A program made the translations under genes and the position numbers. A DNA stretch of 64,000 bases from Deinococcus sp. AB2017081 (GTDB lineage: Bacteria > Deinococcota > Deinococci > Deinococcales > Deinococcaceae): positions 730,501 through 794,500 of the forward strand of contig NZ_CP140098.1 in NCBI RefSeq assembly GCF_034440735.1. Reading direction: 5' to 3'. Below, piece after piece: positions 1 to 9,490 of this stretch. How positions within the stretch are numbered: position 1 is the first letter of the stretch; every line of letters starts with the position of its first letter. A model generated the notes under the pieces. It ran no database searches and was not told the DNA's origin. It worked only from the letters and a program-made list of their open reading frames with translations.

Positions 1-2
1 GA

Positions 3-134
3 TCCCACATGCGCCGCCCCGACGGCACCATGCGCGACACGGTGATGTACTCGGTCACGGCGTCGGAGTGGCCGCAGGTGCAGGCGCGTCTGGACGACCG
101 GATCAGTTCTGCCGCAGCAGCGGGTACGGATTGA
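3..134 (+). CDS. GNAT-type N-acetyltransferase, C-terminal fragment
   Basis: The last 43 codons of a gene that enters from the left edge; the start lies outside the window. The visible tail contains MRDTVMYSV followed by [15 protein letters not shown], which is typical of the C-terminus of RimJ/RimL-like GNAT acetyltransferases, where the final strand and helix close the fold after the acetyl-CoA site. None of the acetyl-CoA-binding motif is visible, so the family call rests on tail resemblance alone. The gene runs convergently into the M23 peptidase gene and their 3' ends overlap by 32 bp. Confidence 0.55.
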   Translation, partial: SHMRRPDGTMRDTVMYSVTASEWPQVQARLDDRISSAAAAGTD

Positions 135-618
135 TCGCGCCGCCGCCCGTATAGATGCCGTAGTGCAGGTGTGGGGGCGTCCCCTTCGCGTTGCCACTGT
201 CGCCCACGTAGCCCACCACGTCGCCCGCCTGTACCCAGTCGCCGCGTTTCAGGTCGGGGTAGCGCTCCAGGTGGGCGTAGTAGTGCCGCTGCCCGCCCGG
301 CCCCAGCAGCATGACCGTCCGGCCCCCCAGGGTGTTCGGCCCCACGTTCAGCACGATGCCGCGCGTGGTGGCCCGGATGGGTGTGCCGCGCTTCGCGAAG
401 ATGTCCACGCCCTCGTGCGTGCGGCCCTGGCTGCGGGCTCCGCCCCAGGTGTCCACGAAGCGCGTGCCGGGCAGGGGGTTGGGCAGGCTGCGGGCCGTGG
501 GTGTGGGGGCCGACAGCAGCGCCGCGTAGCGCTGGGCATTCTTCAGGACGGGCCACAGCAGGTACGCCGCCCCCGCCAGGATCGCCAGGGTCAGCACAAG
601 GCCGAGAAAGCGCCGCAT
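103..618 (-). CDS. M23 family metallopeptidase (LytM/peptidoglycan endopeptidase-like)
   Basis: A 171-residue membrane-anchored or secreted zinc peptidase expected to cut peptide cross-links in the cell wall. The N-terminus is one hydrophobic helix (about residues 4-24) followed by a short linker and a single M23 domain. Zinc ligands are visible: H68 and D72 in HEGVD, and the HLH motif at 150-152 whose last His is the third ligand; the YYAH motif lies between. It is short, a bare domain without LysM or coiled-coil modules. It faces the acetyltransferase fragment and is followed upstream by the sugar-binding protein gene, so it is probably a single-gene unit. Its natural substrate cannot be read from the sequence. 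Confidence 0.9.
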   Translation of the reverse strand: MRRFLGLVLTLAILAGAAYLLWPVLKNAQRYAALLSAPTPTARSLPNPLPGTRFVDTWGGARSQGRTHEGVDIFAKRGTPIRATTRGIVLNVGPNTLGGRTVMLLGPGGQRHYYAHLERYPDLKRGDWVQAGDVVGYVGDSGNAKGTPPHLHYGIYTGGGAINPYPLLRQN

Positions 619-693
619 GCCCCCACCATGCCGTGCCGGGCGGGGGGCCGAATCGGTGGAAAGTTGCAGACCGTGCGGGATCTCAAGACACGC

Positions 694-733
694 CGAAGGG
701 CGGAACGGGGTTCGGGTTCCGTTCCGCCCTTCG
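694..733 (-). terminator. Hairpin terminator after the sugar-binding protein gene
   Basis: A perfect 13-bp inverted repeat, CGAAGGGCGGAAC at 694-706 and its complement at 721-733, with a 14-nt loop. It begins 9 bp past the stop codon of the binding-protein gene. There is no long T tract, as is common in GC-rich genomes. Confidence 0.7.
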
Positions 734-742
734 TGATCTGGC

Positions 743-1930
743 CTACTTGTTGATGTTGCTCTCGATCTCGGTCACGGCCTTCTTCAGCAGGTCACCGTAG
801 GGCTGATTGGCCTTCTGCACGCCCTGGGCGGTCGCGGCGGCCCAGGGCCCCCACACCGCGCCCATCTGCGGGATGTTCGGCATGGGCGTGCCCAGCGCGA
901 CGGCCCTGCCGAAGCCCGCGACCACCGGATCGGCGCGGAGTTTTGCGCGGGCCGACAGGCTGGTGGGGATCGAGCCGTTCGCCTGGTTGAACGACAGCTG
1001 CGACGCCGAGGACGTCAGCTGCCGGGCCAGCTGCACGGCCACGGTCTTGTTCTTGCTGTACGCGCTGACCAGGATGCCGCGCACGCCGACAAACGGGCTC
1101 CACTTGCCGGTCGCGCCGGGGGGGGTGGGGAACGGCAGGATGCCGTAGTCGATGCCCGCCTTCTTGATGTCGCCCATGTCCCACGGGCCGGTGTAGAACA
1201 TTGCCAGGCGACCGTCGACGAACGCGCTCTTGGCGGCGTCCTGGCTGACGCCCTCCGCGACCAGGCCGTACTTGTAGCGCAGGTCGTTCAGGAAGCCCAG
1301 GGCCTTTGCGGTACCGGCGTTGTCCAGGCCGATGTCCTTCGTGTCCAGCGTGCCGCCATTGTTCCTGAACACGTAGCCGCCGTAGGCACTGACAAAGCCG
1401 TAGCTCTTGTACGGCTCGGCGATATCGGAGAGGTACCCGAACCTGCCGTTGCCGGTATTCGCCTTCGCGGCCCTGAGGAAGGCGTCCCAGGTGGTGGGAG
1501 CCTGCGGCACCAGCGCCCTGTTGTAGACCAGCGCGACCGCCTCGGCGTTCAGGGGCAGGCCGAACAGCTTGCCCTGGTACGTGAAGGCCGACAGCGCGGT
1601 CTTGTCGAGGTCGGCCTTGGAGGTGATGTACTTGTCCATCGGCTCGATCACGCCGGACGCGGCGTAGCGGCCCAGGCGGTCATGGGGCTCGGTGGCGATC
1701 AGATCCGGCCCCTGGCCCTTGGGCGCCGACTGGATGAACTTGTCCTGGGTCTGGGCGAAGGGCACGGAGACCACGTTCACCTTGTGGCCGGTGGCCTTCT
1801 CGAAGGCGGCCGCCTGCGCCTTGATCCACGCGAGTTCGCCCGCCGCCTCGAAGGACGTCCACAGGGTCAGGGTGGCGGCGTGCGCGCTGCCGAGCAGCGC
1901 CAGGGACAGGACAGTCAGGGCTCGGTTCAT
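743..1930 (-). CDS. Sugar ABC transporter substrate-binding protein (maltose/maltodextrin-type, SBP family 1)
   Basis: A 395-residue extracytoplasmic binding protein. A Sec signal peptide (about residues 1-18, ending AHA) is followed by [20 protein letters not shown], the typical start of family 1 solute-binding proteins, then the conserved segments [13 protein letters not shown] and FYTGPWDM seen in MalE-like proteins. There is no lipobox. AAGGAG lies 6 nt before the ATG. It lies 106 bp downstream of the lacI-type gene in the same direction, so it is probably read from the same operator-controlled promoter. No permease or ATPase gene is present nearby, so the transporter partners lie elsewhere. 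The family resemblance suggests oligosaccharide binding; the exact sugar is inference. Confidence 0.88.
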   Translation of the reverse strand: MNRALTVLSLALLGSAHAATLTLWTSFEAAGELAWIKAQAAAFEKATGHKVNVVSVPFAQTQDKFIQSAPKGQGPDLIATEPHDRLGRYAASGVIEPMDKYITSKADLDKTALSAFTYQGKLFGLPLNAEAVALVYNRALVPQAPTTWDAFLRAAKANTGNGRFGYLSDIAEPYKSYGFVSAYGGYVFRNNGGTLDTKDIGLDNAGTAKALGFLNDLRYKYGLVAEGVSQDAAKSAFVDGRLAMFYTGPWDMGDIKKAGIDYGILPFPTPPGATGKWSPFVGVRGILVSAYSKNKTVAVQLARQLTSSASQLSFNQANGSIPTSLSARAKLRADPVVAGFGRAVALGTPMPNIPQMGAVWGPWAAATAQGVQKANQPYGDLLKKAVTEIESNINK

Positions 1931-2036
1931 GGTGGGCTCCTTGTGGGCCAGTGGCCCGGGGGGGGTGTCGGGCTGACGGAACAGGCTGGGGAACGGTCGT
2001 CCGTGACCGGGGGGCCACGGGCCTCGGACGGCGTGC

Positions 2037-3062
2037 TCATGTGGGGTGCTGCTGAGGATCGGCCTGCAGGGCCGTGCTGCGGTCTTCCCGCAGGGTGGGC
2101 GAGAACTGGCGCTGCACCAGGGTATTCAGCTCCCCACGCAGGGCCTCGAGCAGCACGCTGGCAGCGGCCTCACCCATGGCCTGCACGGGCTGCACCACGC
2201 TGCTCAGGCCGGCGGCGGCGGCGGCGGCACTGCCGTCGAAGCCCAGGAGCAGGTAGTCCTCCCCCAGGCGCAGGCCCCCGCTGTCGTGCAGGTGCTGGCG
2301 TACCCCCAGCGCGAGGTCGTCGGTCATGGCCAGCAGCAGGAACGGCCCGGGGGGGCGCCGGGCGGCGATCTGCTGCGCGGCCAGGCGCAGGCCCTCCTGC
2401 TCGGGCAGCACGCTGACGGTCAGCACCGGCCGGATGCCGTGGCGGCCCAGGGTCTGCACGATCCCGGCGCGGCGGGCCACGAAGACCGGCGAGCCGGGCG
2501 CGCCCGGGGCATCTGCACCGTCCAGGAAGACGATCGGCAGGCGGCGGCCCAATGCATATTCGGCGGCCAGCCGCCCGGCGCTGTGGTTGTCGAAGGACAC
2601 GCTGTGGTACGTGGGGTGCTGGGCGTCGAGCAGCACCGTCGGGCCCCGGAAGGGCGGAGGCCCACCGTACAGCTCGTCCGGGTGCTGCGACACGATCAGC
2701 AGGGCGTCGGCACGGTACGCCAGGGCACTGGCATCGCGGAATCTCCGCACGCGCTGTGAGCCCAGCAGCGGAAACAGCGCCAGATCGTACCCCTGGGCCT
2801 CCAGTGGCCCGTGCAGGGCGGTCAGCAGCGTCTCGTAGAAGGGGGTGCCGATCATGGGCAGCAGCGCCGACACGGCGTGGGTGCGCCCCAGCCGGAAGTG
2901 CCGCGCGCCCACGTCCGGCACGTAGCCGAGCTGCTCGATGGCGGCCGTGACCCGGGCCCGCGTCGTGTCCGAGATGTTCGGATGCTGGTTGAGCACCCGC
3001 GACACGGTCGTCGTGCCGACCCCGGCGCGGCGGGCGACGTCCCTCAGGCTGGGCTTGTCCAT
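2037..3062 (-). CDS. LacI family transcriptional regulator
   Basis: A 341-residue repressor. The N-terminal helix-turn-helix plus hinge is clear (LRDVARRAGVGTTTVSRVLN, from about residue 5), followed by a periplasmic-binding-protein-like effector domain. The ATG at 3062 is preceded by AGGAGGTGG, a strong ribosome site. A perfect 14-bp palindrome overlaps the -10 box of its promoter (3202-3215) and a two-mismatch copy sits 20 bp before the start codon, so autoregulation is likely. The downstream neighbour is a sugar-binding protein, so the inducer is probably the same sugar or a derivative. A GGGGGC-rich Ala/Gly stretch occurs near residue 275 but the reading frame is intact. Confidence 0.93.
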   Translation of the reverse strand: MDKPSLRDVARRAGVGTTTVSRVLNQHPNISDTTRARVTAAIEQLGYVPDVGARHFRLGRTHAVSALLPMIGTPFYETLLTALHGPLEAQGYDLALFPLLGSQRVRRFRDASALAYRADALLIVSQHPDELYGGPPPFRGPTVLLDAQHPTYHSVSFDNHSAGRLAAEYALGRRLPIVFLDGADAPGAPGSPVFVARRAGIVQTLGRHGIRPVLTVSVLPEQEGLRLAAQQIAARRPPGPFLLLAMTDDLALGVRQHLHDSGGLRLGEDYLLLGFDGSAAAAAAGLSSVVQPVQAMGEAAASVLLEALRGELNTLVQRQFSPTLREDRSTALQADPQQHPT

Positions 3063-3081
3063 GAACCACCTCCTGCCCTGA

Positions 3082-3095
3082 TGGTAACGATTCCA
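3082..3095. promoter_or_regulatory. Secondary LacI-type operator
   Basis: TGGTAACGATTCCA differs at two positions from the perfect palindrome at 3202-3215. It lies 20 bp upstream of the lacI start codon, about 110 bp downstream of the primary operator, so a looped or roadblock repression complex is possible. Confidence 0.6.
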
Positions 3096-3201
3096 GTTCG
3101 GAGCGCGGCGTGCTCCGCCGACCTTGACCGAAGATCGCTGAAGACGACATGTGCGGCACTGGAGCCGATGACTGGATCATCGGGGCCGAGGCCAGAGTGG
3201 G

Positions 3202-3215
3202 TGGTAACGTTACCA
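3202..3215. promoter_or_regulatory. Primary LacI-type operator, perfect palindrome
   Basis: TGGTAACGTTACCA is a perfect 14-bp palindrome with the central CG typical of LacI-family operators. It starts at the end of the -10 box of the minus-strand promoter and covers the predicted transcription start. Confidence 0.8.
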
Positions 3216-3243
3216 ATGTATGATCCGGTGCCCCGGTCGTCAA
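3215..3243 (-). promoter_or_regulatory. Promoter of the lacI/sugar-binding-protein unit
   Basis: On the minus strand, -35 TTGACG (3243-3238), a 17-bp spacer and -10 TACATT (3220-3215). Transcription would begin inside the operator and leave a leader of roughly 145 nt before the regulator gene. Confidence 0.65.
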
Positions 3244-3323
3244 GGGGGAGCGGGCGGAGCACCGGTGCCGGCGGGGCGGATCACGGCACCCGTCAGGGCC
3301 GGGCTGCGGAGTAGAATCCCCCG

Positions 3324-4640
3324 GTGTCCGCCCGCCCCACTGACGCCCCCGGCGTCTCCCTGACCGCCCCGGCCCTGTCCGAGACGGGCCCGTCCGAGAC
3401 GGCCGTGTGGACGCTGCCCGGCGGCCTGCGCGTGGCCTTTGAGCGCCGCCGCACAGCGGGCTTTGCCTTCGATCTGCGTCTGCCCACCGGCAGCGCCCAT
3501 GACCCGGCCGGTCACGAGGGCACGACCGGCGTGCTGGAGGAATGGCTGTTCAAGGGTGCGGCCGGCCGGGATGCCCGCGCCCTGCAGGACGCCTTCGACG
3601 ATCTGGGCGTGCGGCGTGGGGGTGGTGTGGGCCTGGAGGCCACCCGACTCAGCCTCGGTGGCCTGGCCGACGATCTGGACGCCGCCCTGGCCCTGACCGC
3701 CGACGTCCTGAACCGCCCCACCCTGCCCGCCGACGAACTGCCCATCCTGACCGATCTGGCCCGGCAGGATCTGGAGGCCCTGCAGGACAGCCCGACGGAT
3801 CGGCTGGCGGTGACGTCGCGCGCGCTGGCTTTCCCGCCCCCGGCCGGCTCGCCCTTCGCGGGCTTCGGCCACCCGGCCAGCGGCACCGTGACGGGGCTGG
3901 CGGCGCTCACGCCCGGCCGCCTGAGTGCCCACCTGCGCCGTCTGGGGCAGGCGGGCGGCGTGCTCGGTCTGGTGGCCGATCTGGAGCCCGGGCGGGCGCT
4001 GGAACTCGTCATGGCGCGGCTGGGCGACCTGCGCCCCGGCGCGAGTGAGACCGTGCCTGCCGCGTACGTGCCCGGCGTGCGGGCGTGGCTCCCGGATGCC
4101 GATGCCGAACAGACCCACCTGAGCCTGACGGCGCCCGGCGTGTCCCCGCGTGACCCGGACTGGCTGCCGTGGCAGGTCGCGCTGGGCGCCCTGTCCGGTG
4201 GCAGCGCCAGCCGCCTGTTCCACGCCGTGCGCGAGGAGCGCGGGCTGGCCTACGCGGTCAGCGCCAGCCCCGTGATCCTGGGCGGCCAGGGCTTTCTCGC
4301 CACATATGCGGGCAGCACCCCGGAACGGGCCCCCGAGACGCTGGACGTGCTGATCGCGGAACTCGCGCGGCTGCCGCGTGGTCTGACGGCCGCCGAGTTC
4401 GGGCGGGCCCGCTCCGGCCTGCACGCCAGTGTGACCTTCGGGGCCGAGGGCCTGCGGGCCCGCGCCGGGGCCATGACCCGCGATGTCGCCCTGTTCGGCC
4501 GTGTGCGCCCGCTGCCCGAGCTGCGGGCGCAGCTCGCGGCCCTGACCCTGGAGCGCGTGAACGCCTTCCTGGCCGGCTACGACCCGGTTCGTGACCTGAG
4601 TCTGGTCACCCTGGGGCCACAGGAGCTCCCGCATGCCTGA
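3324..4640 (+). CDS. M16 family peptidase-like protein, zinc site absent (non-catalytic partner)
   Basis: A 438-residue protein with the M16 (pitrilysin/processing-peptidase) fold but without the zinc-binding HxxEH: the expected place reads [11 protein letters not shown]. The C-terminal half keeps the [14 protein letters not shown] segment (about residue 295), the R/Y substrate-binding motif that is usual in the non-catalytic subunit of two-chain M16 peptidases. It ends 8 bp inside the start of the next gene, which carries an intact HxxEH, so the two products probably form a heterodimer. The start is GTG at 3324, six bases after TAGAAT (3312-3317), a leaderless arrangement. Function is inferred from the pair; the substrate is unknown. 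Confidence 0.88.
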   Translation: MSARPTDAPGVSLTAPALSETGPSETAVWTLPGGLRVAFERRRTAGFAFDLRLPTGSAHDPAGHEGTTGVLEEWLFKGAAGRDARALQDAFDDLGVRRGGGVGLEATRLSLGGLADDLDAALALTADVLNRPTLPADELPILTDLARQDLEALQDSPTDRLAVTSRALAFPPPAGSPFAGFGHPASGTVTGLAALTPGRLSAHLRRLGQAGGVLGLVADLEPGRALELVMARLGDLRPGASETVPAAYVPGVRAWLPDADAEQTHLSLTAPGVSPRDPDWLPWQVALGALSGGSASRLFHAVREERGLAYAVSASPVILGGQGFLATYAGSTPERAPETLDVLIAELARLPRGLTAAEFGRARSGLHASVTFGAEGLRARAGAMTRDVALFGRVRPLPELRAQLAALTLERVNAFLAGYDPVRDLSLVTLGPQELPHA

Positions 4641-5886
4641 TTCCATGCCGACGCTGGCCGGTGCCCGGCGCCACGTCCTGCCGGGCGGCCTGACCGTGCT
4701 GCTCGACCCGGATCTGGACGCGCAGACCGTGGCCGCCGGTTATTTTGTCCGCACCGGTGCCCGCGACGAGCGCAGCGGCGAGATGGGCGTCAGCCACTTC
4801 ATCGAACACCTGCTGTTCAAGGGTTCCGAGCACGTCAGCGCGGCGGAACTCAATGCCCGTCTGGACGACCTGGGCGGCCACGCCAACGCCTTCACCAGCG
4901 AGGAGGCGACCGTGTACCACGCGGCCAGCCTGCCCGAGCGCCTGCCGGAGCTGCTGGACACCCTGACCGAGCTGATGCGCCCGGCGCTGCGGGCCGCCGA
5001 CATCGAACCCGAACGCGGCGTGATCCTGGAGGAGATCGCCATGTACGCGGATCAGCCCACGGTGCGCGTGGCCGAGGAACTGCACGCCGACTACTGGGCC
5101 GCGCATCCCCTGGGGCACCGCATCCTGGGCACCGTCGATACGGTCAGCGCCCTGAGTCCGGACGCGCTGCGGCGCAACCACCACGAGCGCTACGGCGCGG
5201 GGCGCGTCACGCTGGTCGTGACCGGGCAGTTCGACGCGGCGGCCGTGCTGGACTGGGCACAGCACACCCTGGGGACGTGGCCGGCGTCGCCGGTGCCCCC
5301 GGCGTCCGTACCCGCCGTGCCTGCCCATCCCGGCACGCTGCGGGTGCTCACGGACATGGCCCTGAGCCGCGTGCAGGTCGCCACGGCCGCGCCCGGCCTG
5401 GGCATCACGCACCCGCTGCGCGAGGCCGCCAGCGTCCTGGCCGACCTGATCGGCGGCGACAACGGGGCGCTGTACTGGGCGCTGATCGACACCGGCCTGG
5501 CCGACAGCGCCGACCTGAGCCACCTGGACTACGTCGATACCGGCATCTTCGAGGGCGGCTTCTCGTGTGACCCCGCCCGCGCCCAGACGGTGCTGGACAC
5601 CTACCGCCGGGTGCTCGCGGACGCCGGGTCGCTGATCACCCCGGACGCCGTGCGCCGCGCCGCCCGCAAACACGCCGTGGGTCTGCTGCTGCGGGCCGAC
5701 ACGCCGCAGGATCGCCTGTTCACGCTGGGCATGGAGTACGTGGCGACCGGGCAGGTCGTGACCGTGGAGCAGCTCGTCGCCCGCTTCGAGCGCCTGACCG
5801 TGCAGGACGTGCAGGCCGTGCTCGCGCTGTGCCCCCTGGATCGCCTGACCGTGGTGGCCCTGGGGCCGCTGGACACGCTGACCTGA
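4633..5886 (+). CDS. M16 family zinc peptidase, catalytic partner
   Basis: A 417-residue member of the M16 peptidases. The zinc/catalytic motif HFIEH is present at about residues 55-59 within [16 protein letters not shown], and the distal Glu ligand lies about 75 residues later in [11 protein letters not shown]. The start codon overlaps the preceding gene by 8 bp, so translation is coupled with the non-catalytic subunit. The [14 protein letters not shown] stretch replaces the typical R/Y motif, complementing the upstream partner. Such pairs are common in Gram-negative-like and Deinococcus-Thermus bacteria. The end is only 7 bp from the convergent mqnA. Confidence 0.92.
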   Translation: MPDSMPTLAGARRHVLPGGLTVLLDPDLDAQTVAAGYFVRTGARDERSGEMGVSHFIEHLLFKGSEHVSAAELNARLDDLGGHANAFTSEEATVYHAASLPERLPELLDTLTELMRPALRAADIEPERGVILEEIAMYADQPTVRVAEELHADYWAAHPLGHRILGTVDTVSALSPDALRRNHHERYGAGRVTLVVTGQFDAAAVLDWAQHTLGTWPASPVPPASVPAVPAHPGTLRVLTDMALSRVQVATAAPGLGITHPLREAASVLADLIGGDNGALYWALIDTGLADSADLSHLDYVDTGIFEGGFSCDPARAQTVLDTYRRVLADAGSLITPDAVRRAARKHAVGLLLRADTPQDRLFTLGMEYVATGQVVTVEQLVARFERLTVQDVQAVLALCPLDRLTVVALGPLDTLT

Positions 5887-5893
5887 GCCCCGC

Positions 5894-6748
5894 TCAGCCC
5901 GTCGTTTCCAGCACTCCCGGCCGGGGACCGAAGCGCAGCGGCGCGTGCCCTGGTACGGCCATCGCCGCGAACTCGGTCAGGCCCAGGCGATCCGGCGCTT
6001 CCAGGTGATAGCGGAAGTTCCACAGGTAGTGCTGCACCACCCGCTCGGGCAGCCCCAGCTTCAGCGCGTGCCGCCCCGCCACCCCGGCGAGGTGTCCGAT
6101 CCCCTCGCGCCGCGCTTCCCGCATGGCCTGCACCAGCGCCGGTGGCGGCGGATTGTCCCGGTGGTACGCCCACACCGCGAAGGTGAAGGGGTGCCCGGTC
6201 AGCGCGAACCACTCCTCGGCCAGATCGGTCACGGTGATGCCGCGCGCCGTGTGCGGCAGCGAGGTCATGGTCGTCTCGGGCGTGAGCGGCCCCACCACGC
6301 CGTACCACTCGCGCAGCGCACTGTCCCCGATCCGCAGTACCCCGTCGAAGCCCGTGGCCAGCAGCTCCTCGGCGGTGCCCTCGGCGCGCTCCAGCACCGG
6401 CGACAGGCCCCGCCCGCGCAGCAGCACCTCCAGCAGCGCCACACTCATGGCCGACTGGCTGGTCAGGGCGATCCGGTGCAGCTCCGCCAGGGGCTGCGTG
6501 TGGAACAGGTTCACCGAGTACACCGGCCCCAGCACCGCCACGCTGAAATCCGGCAGGGCCTCCAGCGCGTCCGCGTTCCGGATGAACTCCACCGCGCTGA
6601 TGTTGGCGATATCGACCCGCCGCGAGAGCAGCGCCTCGTTCATCTCCGTGGGCACGCCGGTGATCGCCGTGACGCCCGCCGGCAGCACCAGCGAATCCAG
6701 GATCGGCGCGACGTTCGTGAAGTGGATCCAGCCGGCACGGTAGGTCAC
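5894..6748 (-). CDS. mqnA: Chorismate dehydratase MqnA (futalosine menaquinone pathway)
   Basis: A 284-residue enzyme that removes water from chorismate to give 3-[(1-carboxyvinyl)oxy]benzoate, the first step of menaquinone synthesis by the futalosine route. It starts YRAGWIHFTNVAPIL and continues with GVPTEMNEALLSRRVDIANISAVEF, characteristic of the MqnA periplasmic-binding-protein-like fold. I chose GTG at 6748 because it begins 4 bp after the stop of the upstream gene; a longer reading from 6862 would add about 38 residues overlapping that gene and does not resemble the family. It is the last gene of an operon headed by mqnE. Confidence 0.9.
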   Translation of the reverse strand: MTYRAGWIHFTNVAPILDSLVLPAGVTAITGVPTEMNEALLSRRVDIANISAVEFIRNADALEALPDFSVAVLGPVYSVNLFHTQPLAELHRIALTSQSAMSVALLEVLLRGRGLSPVLERAEGTAEELLATGFDGVLRIGDSALREWYGVVGPLTPETTMTSLPHTARGITVTDLAEEWFALTGHPFTFAVWAYHRDNPPPPALVQAMREARREGIGHLAGVAGRHALKLGLPERVVQHYLWNFRYHLEAPDRLGLTEFAAMAVPGHAPLRFGPRPGVLETTG

Positions 6749-6752
6749 AGGA

Positions 6753-7223
6753 TCACCAGAAATCCATTGGGTCGGGCCGATTGCTGTCATCGAAACCATT
6801 CTGCAAAAGGTTGTCCGAGGTGACTGACAGAGGCGAGTCAGGCCAGACGGCATCCACAACATCAGTCAGGAGCTTCATTGCATGGGTCATGACCTGCTGC
6901 CTGGCCTCTCCGACCAATACATACTGATTCAGAATCTGCTTCCCGGCTTCTCCGCCCTGCTCTAACTTCAGGTAGAGCAATCCTGCCTCAAGTACACCAT
7001 CGTCTTGTGTCTGAATTACCTTGATGCCCTGATGAAATACAAATGCTAAAGGCCACTGGGGATTTGTCGCATCGATATCTTTTAAATCAGTGAGATATAT
7101 ATTGAAACCTCGCTGTAGTGCTACCGTAAACGCTTGAGTATCATCGGCCAAAACCTTATCTGCATTCGAATAGCGCTGCGCGTCAAGATACGACTTGATC
7201 AAATCAACCCTCGTGTAATTCAC
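6753..7223 (-). CDS. Uncharacterised protein, AT-rich gene inside the menaquinone operon
   Basis: A 156-residue protein I cannot assign. It has no signal peptide or membrane segment; it looks mixed alpha/beta and acidic, with a low-complexity polar tail (NLLQNGFDDSNRPDPMDFW). Its base composition is clearly lower in GC than both neighbours, with codons such as ATA, TTA and AAT that are rare elsewhere here, which suggests recent acquisition. Yet it is wired in: its GTG start overlaps the preceding stop codon (GTGA, 7220-7223) and mqnA begins 4 bp after its own stop. Whether it acts in quinone synthesis or is a passenger is unknown. Confidence 0.7.
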   Translation of the reverse strand: MNYTRVDLIKSYLDAQRYSNADKVLADDTQAFTVALQRGFNIYLTDLKDIDATNPQWPLAFVFHQGIKVIQTQDDGVLEAGLLYLKLEQGGEAGKQILNQYVLVGEARQQVMTHAMKLLTDVVDAVWPDSPLSVTSDNLLQNGFDDSNRPDPMDFW

Positions 7224-7537
7224 GGCACCACCTGCACGCTCACCGCTTGCCAGCTTCCGCCGCGGCGGGCGTAGACGCGCAGGAAGCTCTGCACGCGCTC
7301 GCCGTTGGCGTACAGGGTGCCGCGCGTCACGGCCGTGTCGCCGTACACGCGGCTCGCATGGCGTTCGAAGACCAGGGTGGCGGGGGCGTTGCGGGTCATG
7401 CCGTCCAGCAGGTCACTCTTGAAGACGGCCGTGCCGTCGGGGAAGAACGCCATCCAGTCGTCGGCGAGGACGCCCGCCAGGCGGCCGGGGTCGCGGTGGT
7501 GGTACGCGGCGTTCCACATCTCGTCGAGCATCAGCAC
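7220..7537 (-). CDS. NTF2-like/SnoaL-type small protein
   Basis: About 105 residues forming a cone-shaped NTF2-like (DUF4440/SnoaL) domain: LDEMWNAAYHHRDPGRLAGV, then ADDWMAFFPDG, then RGTLYANGERVQSFLRVYARRGGSWQAVSVQVVP. These proteins are enzymes or ligand binders with no common catalytic motif, so no reaction is proposed. The start is uncertain: GTG at 7537 and ATG at 7531 both lead directly into the domain, and the frame is open further upstream into mqnE. It lies about 60 bp after mqnE and overlaps the next gene by 4 nt, so it is part of the mqnE-mqnA operon. Confidence 0.72.
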   Translation of the reverse strand: MLMLDEMWNAAYHHRDPGRLAGVLADDWMAFFPDGTAVFKSDLLDGMTRNAPATLVFERHASRVYGDTAVTRGTLYANGERVQSFLRVYARRGGSWQAVSVQVVP

Positions 7538-7596
7538 GGCGTCGAGGTCGCTGACGGTGCCGTCCGGGGCGGGGTCGTCCGTGGTGGCGGCCCCGC

Positions 7597-8751
<1,155 letters not shown>

Positions 8752-8862
8752 GAGGGCAGGATACGCCCGGCATGGGGCAGAAAGTGTCCCGCCGGGAACA
8801 CCCGGCGGCGGGTAAGGAAGGCGTGAAGACCGCGCGGAAACGCCCGGCCTAGCATGGCCTGC

Positions 8863-9489
8863 ATGACTCCCGACTCCAGTGCTTCCGACACCGCGTGGCT
8901 GGATCTGCTCGACTGGCGGCGGCAGGTCGGTGCCCTGTATGCCCGTGTCCGAGAGCTCCGGGAACATGATCCCGTGGCCGCGCATGGGCTGTGGCAGACA
9001 GAACGCAACCGCCTGTTCCGCGACCACGCCCAGTCCCCGCTGCTCCCCGAAGCGCGGGCCTCCTTCGACGCCCTGCCCGTCTGGCCCTACGACCCCGCGC
9101 TGTCCTTCGCTGCGGCCATCGAACCGTTGCCGCAGGAGCGCCTGACCATCCCCTCCTCGACCGGGCAGGACATGCCGCTGGTGCGCTTCGGCCGCGTGAC
9201 CCTGCCTGTGGGCAGCCTGGACGTGTACTGGATCGACGTGTACGGCGGCGGCGTGTTCGTGCCCTTCCGGGACGCCACCAGCGGCACGGACAGCTACGGC
9301 GGCGGCCGGTACCTGCTCGACACGGCCAAGAGTGCTGACCTGGGCAGCACGCCCGCAGGCGACCTCGTGCTGGACTTCAACTTCGCGTTCCACCCGTCGT
9401 GCTTCTACGATCCGCGCTGGAGCTGCCCGCTCGCGCCGCCGCAGAACGTGCTCCGGGAGCCGGTGCGGGCGGGGGAGAGGGCGGAGTAG
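8863..9489 (+). CDS. DUF1684 family protein
   Basis: A 208-residue soluble protein of the DUF1684 family, recognisable by PLVRFGRVTLPVG, YGGGVFVPFRDATSG and the C-terminal motif DFNFAFHPSCFYDPRWSCPL, which is nearly invariant in the family. Members occur widely in actinobacteria and deinococci and have no established activity. The ATG at 8854 is rejected because it lies inside the -10 box TAGCAT (8850-8855); the ATG at 8863 sits seven bases behind that box, matching the leaderless rule of this region. It converges on pmbA with a one-base gap. Confidence 0.87.
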   Translation: MTPDSSASDTAWLDLLDWRRQVGALYARVRELREHDPVAAHGLWQTERNRLFRDHAQSPLLPEARASFDALPVWPYDPALSFAAAIEPLPQERLTIPSSTGQDMPLVRFGRVTLPVGSLDVYWIDVYGGGVFVPFRDATSGTDSYGGGRYLLDTAKSADLGSTPAGDLVLDFNFAFHPSCFYDPRWSCPLAPPQNVLREPVRAGERAE

Positions 9490-9490
9490 T

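Noticed and set aside
3044..3262. 72-codon minus-strand frame over the lacI promoter
   Set aside because: It contains both operators and the promoter and has no ribosome site; regulatory DNA explains it.
3240..4646. Long open frame on the minus strand opposite the M16 gene
   Set aside because: Gln/Gly/Arg-rich translation without family features, the typical antisense shadow of a GC-rich gene; the plus-strand product is a clear M16 protein.
6749..6862. Longer MqnA start
   Set aside because: It would overlap the upstream gene, and the extra residues do not match the family.
8854..8862. ATG 8854 as the start of the DUF1684 gene
   Set aside because: It lies inside the -10 box TAGCAT; ATG 8863 has the leaderless spacing.
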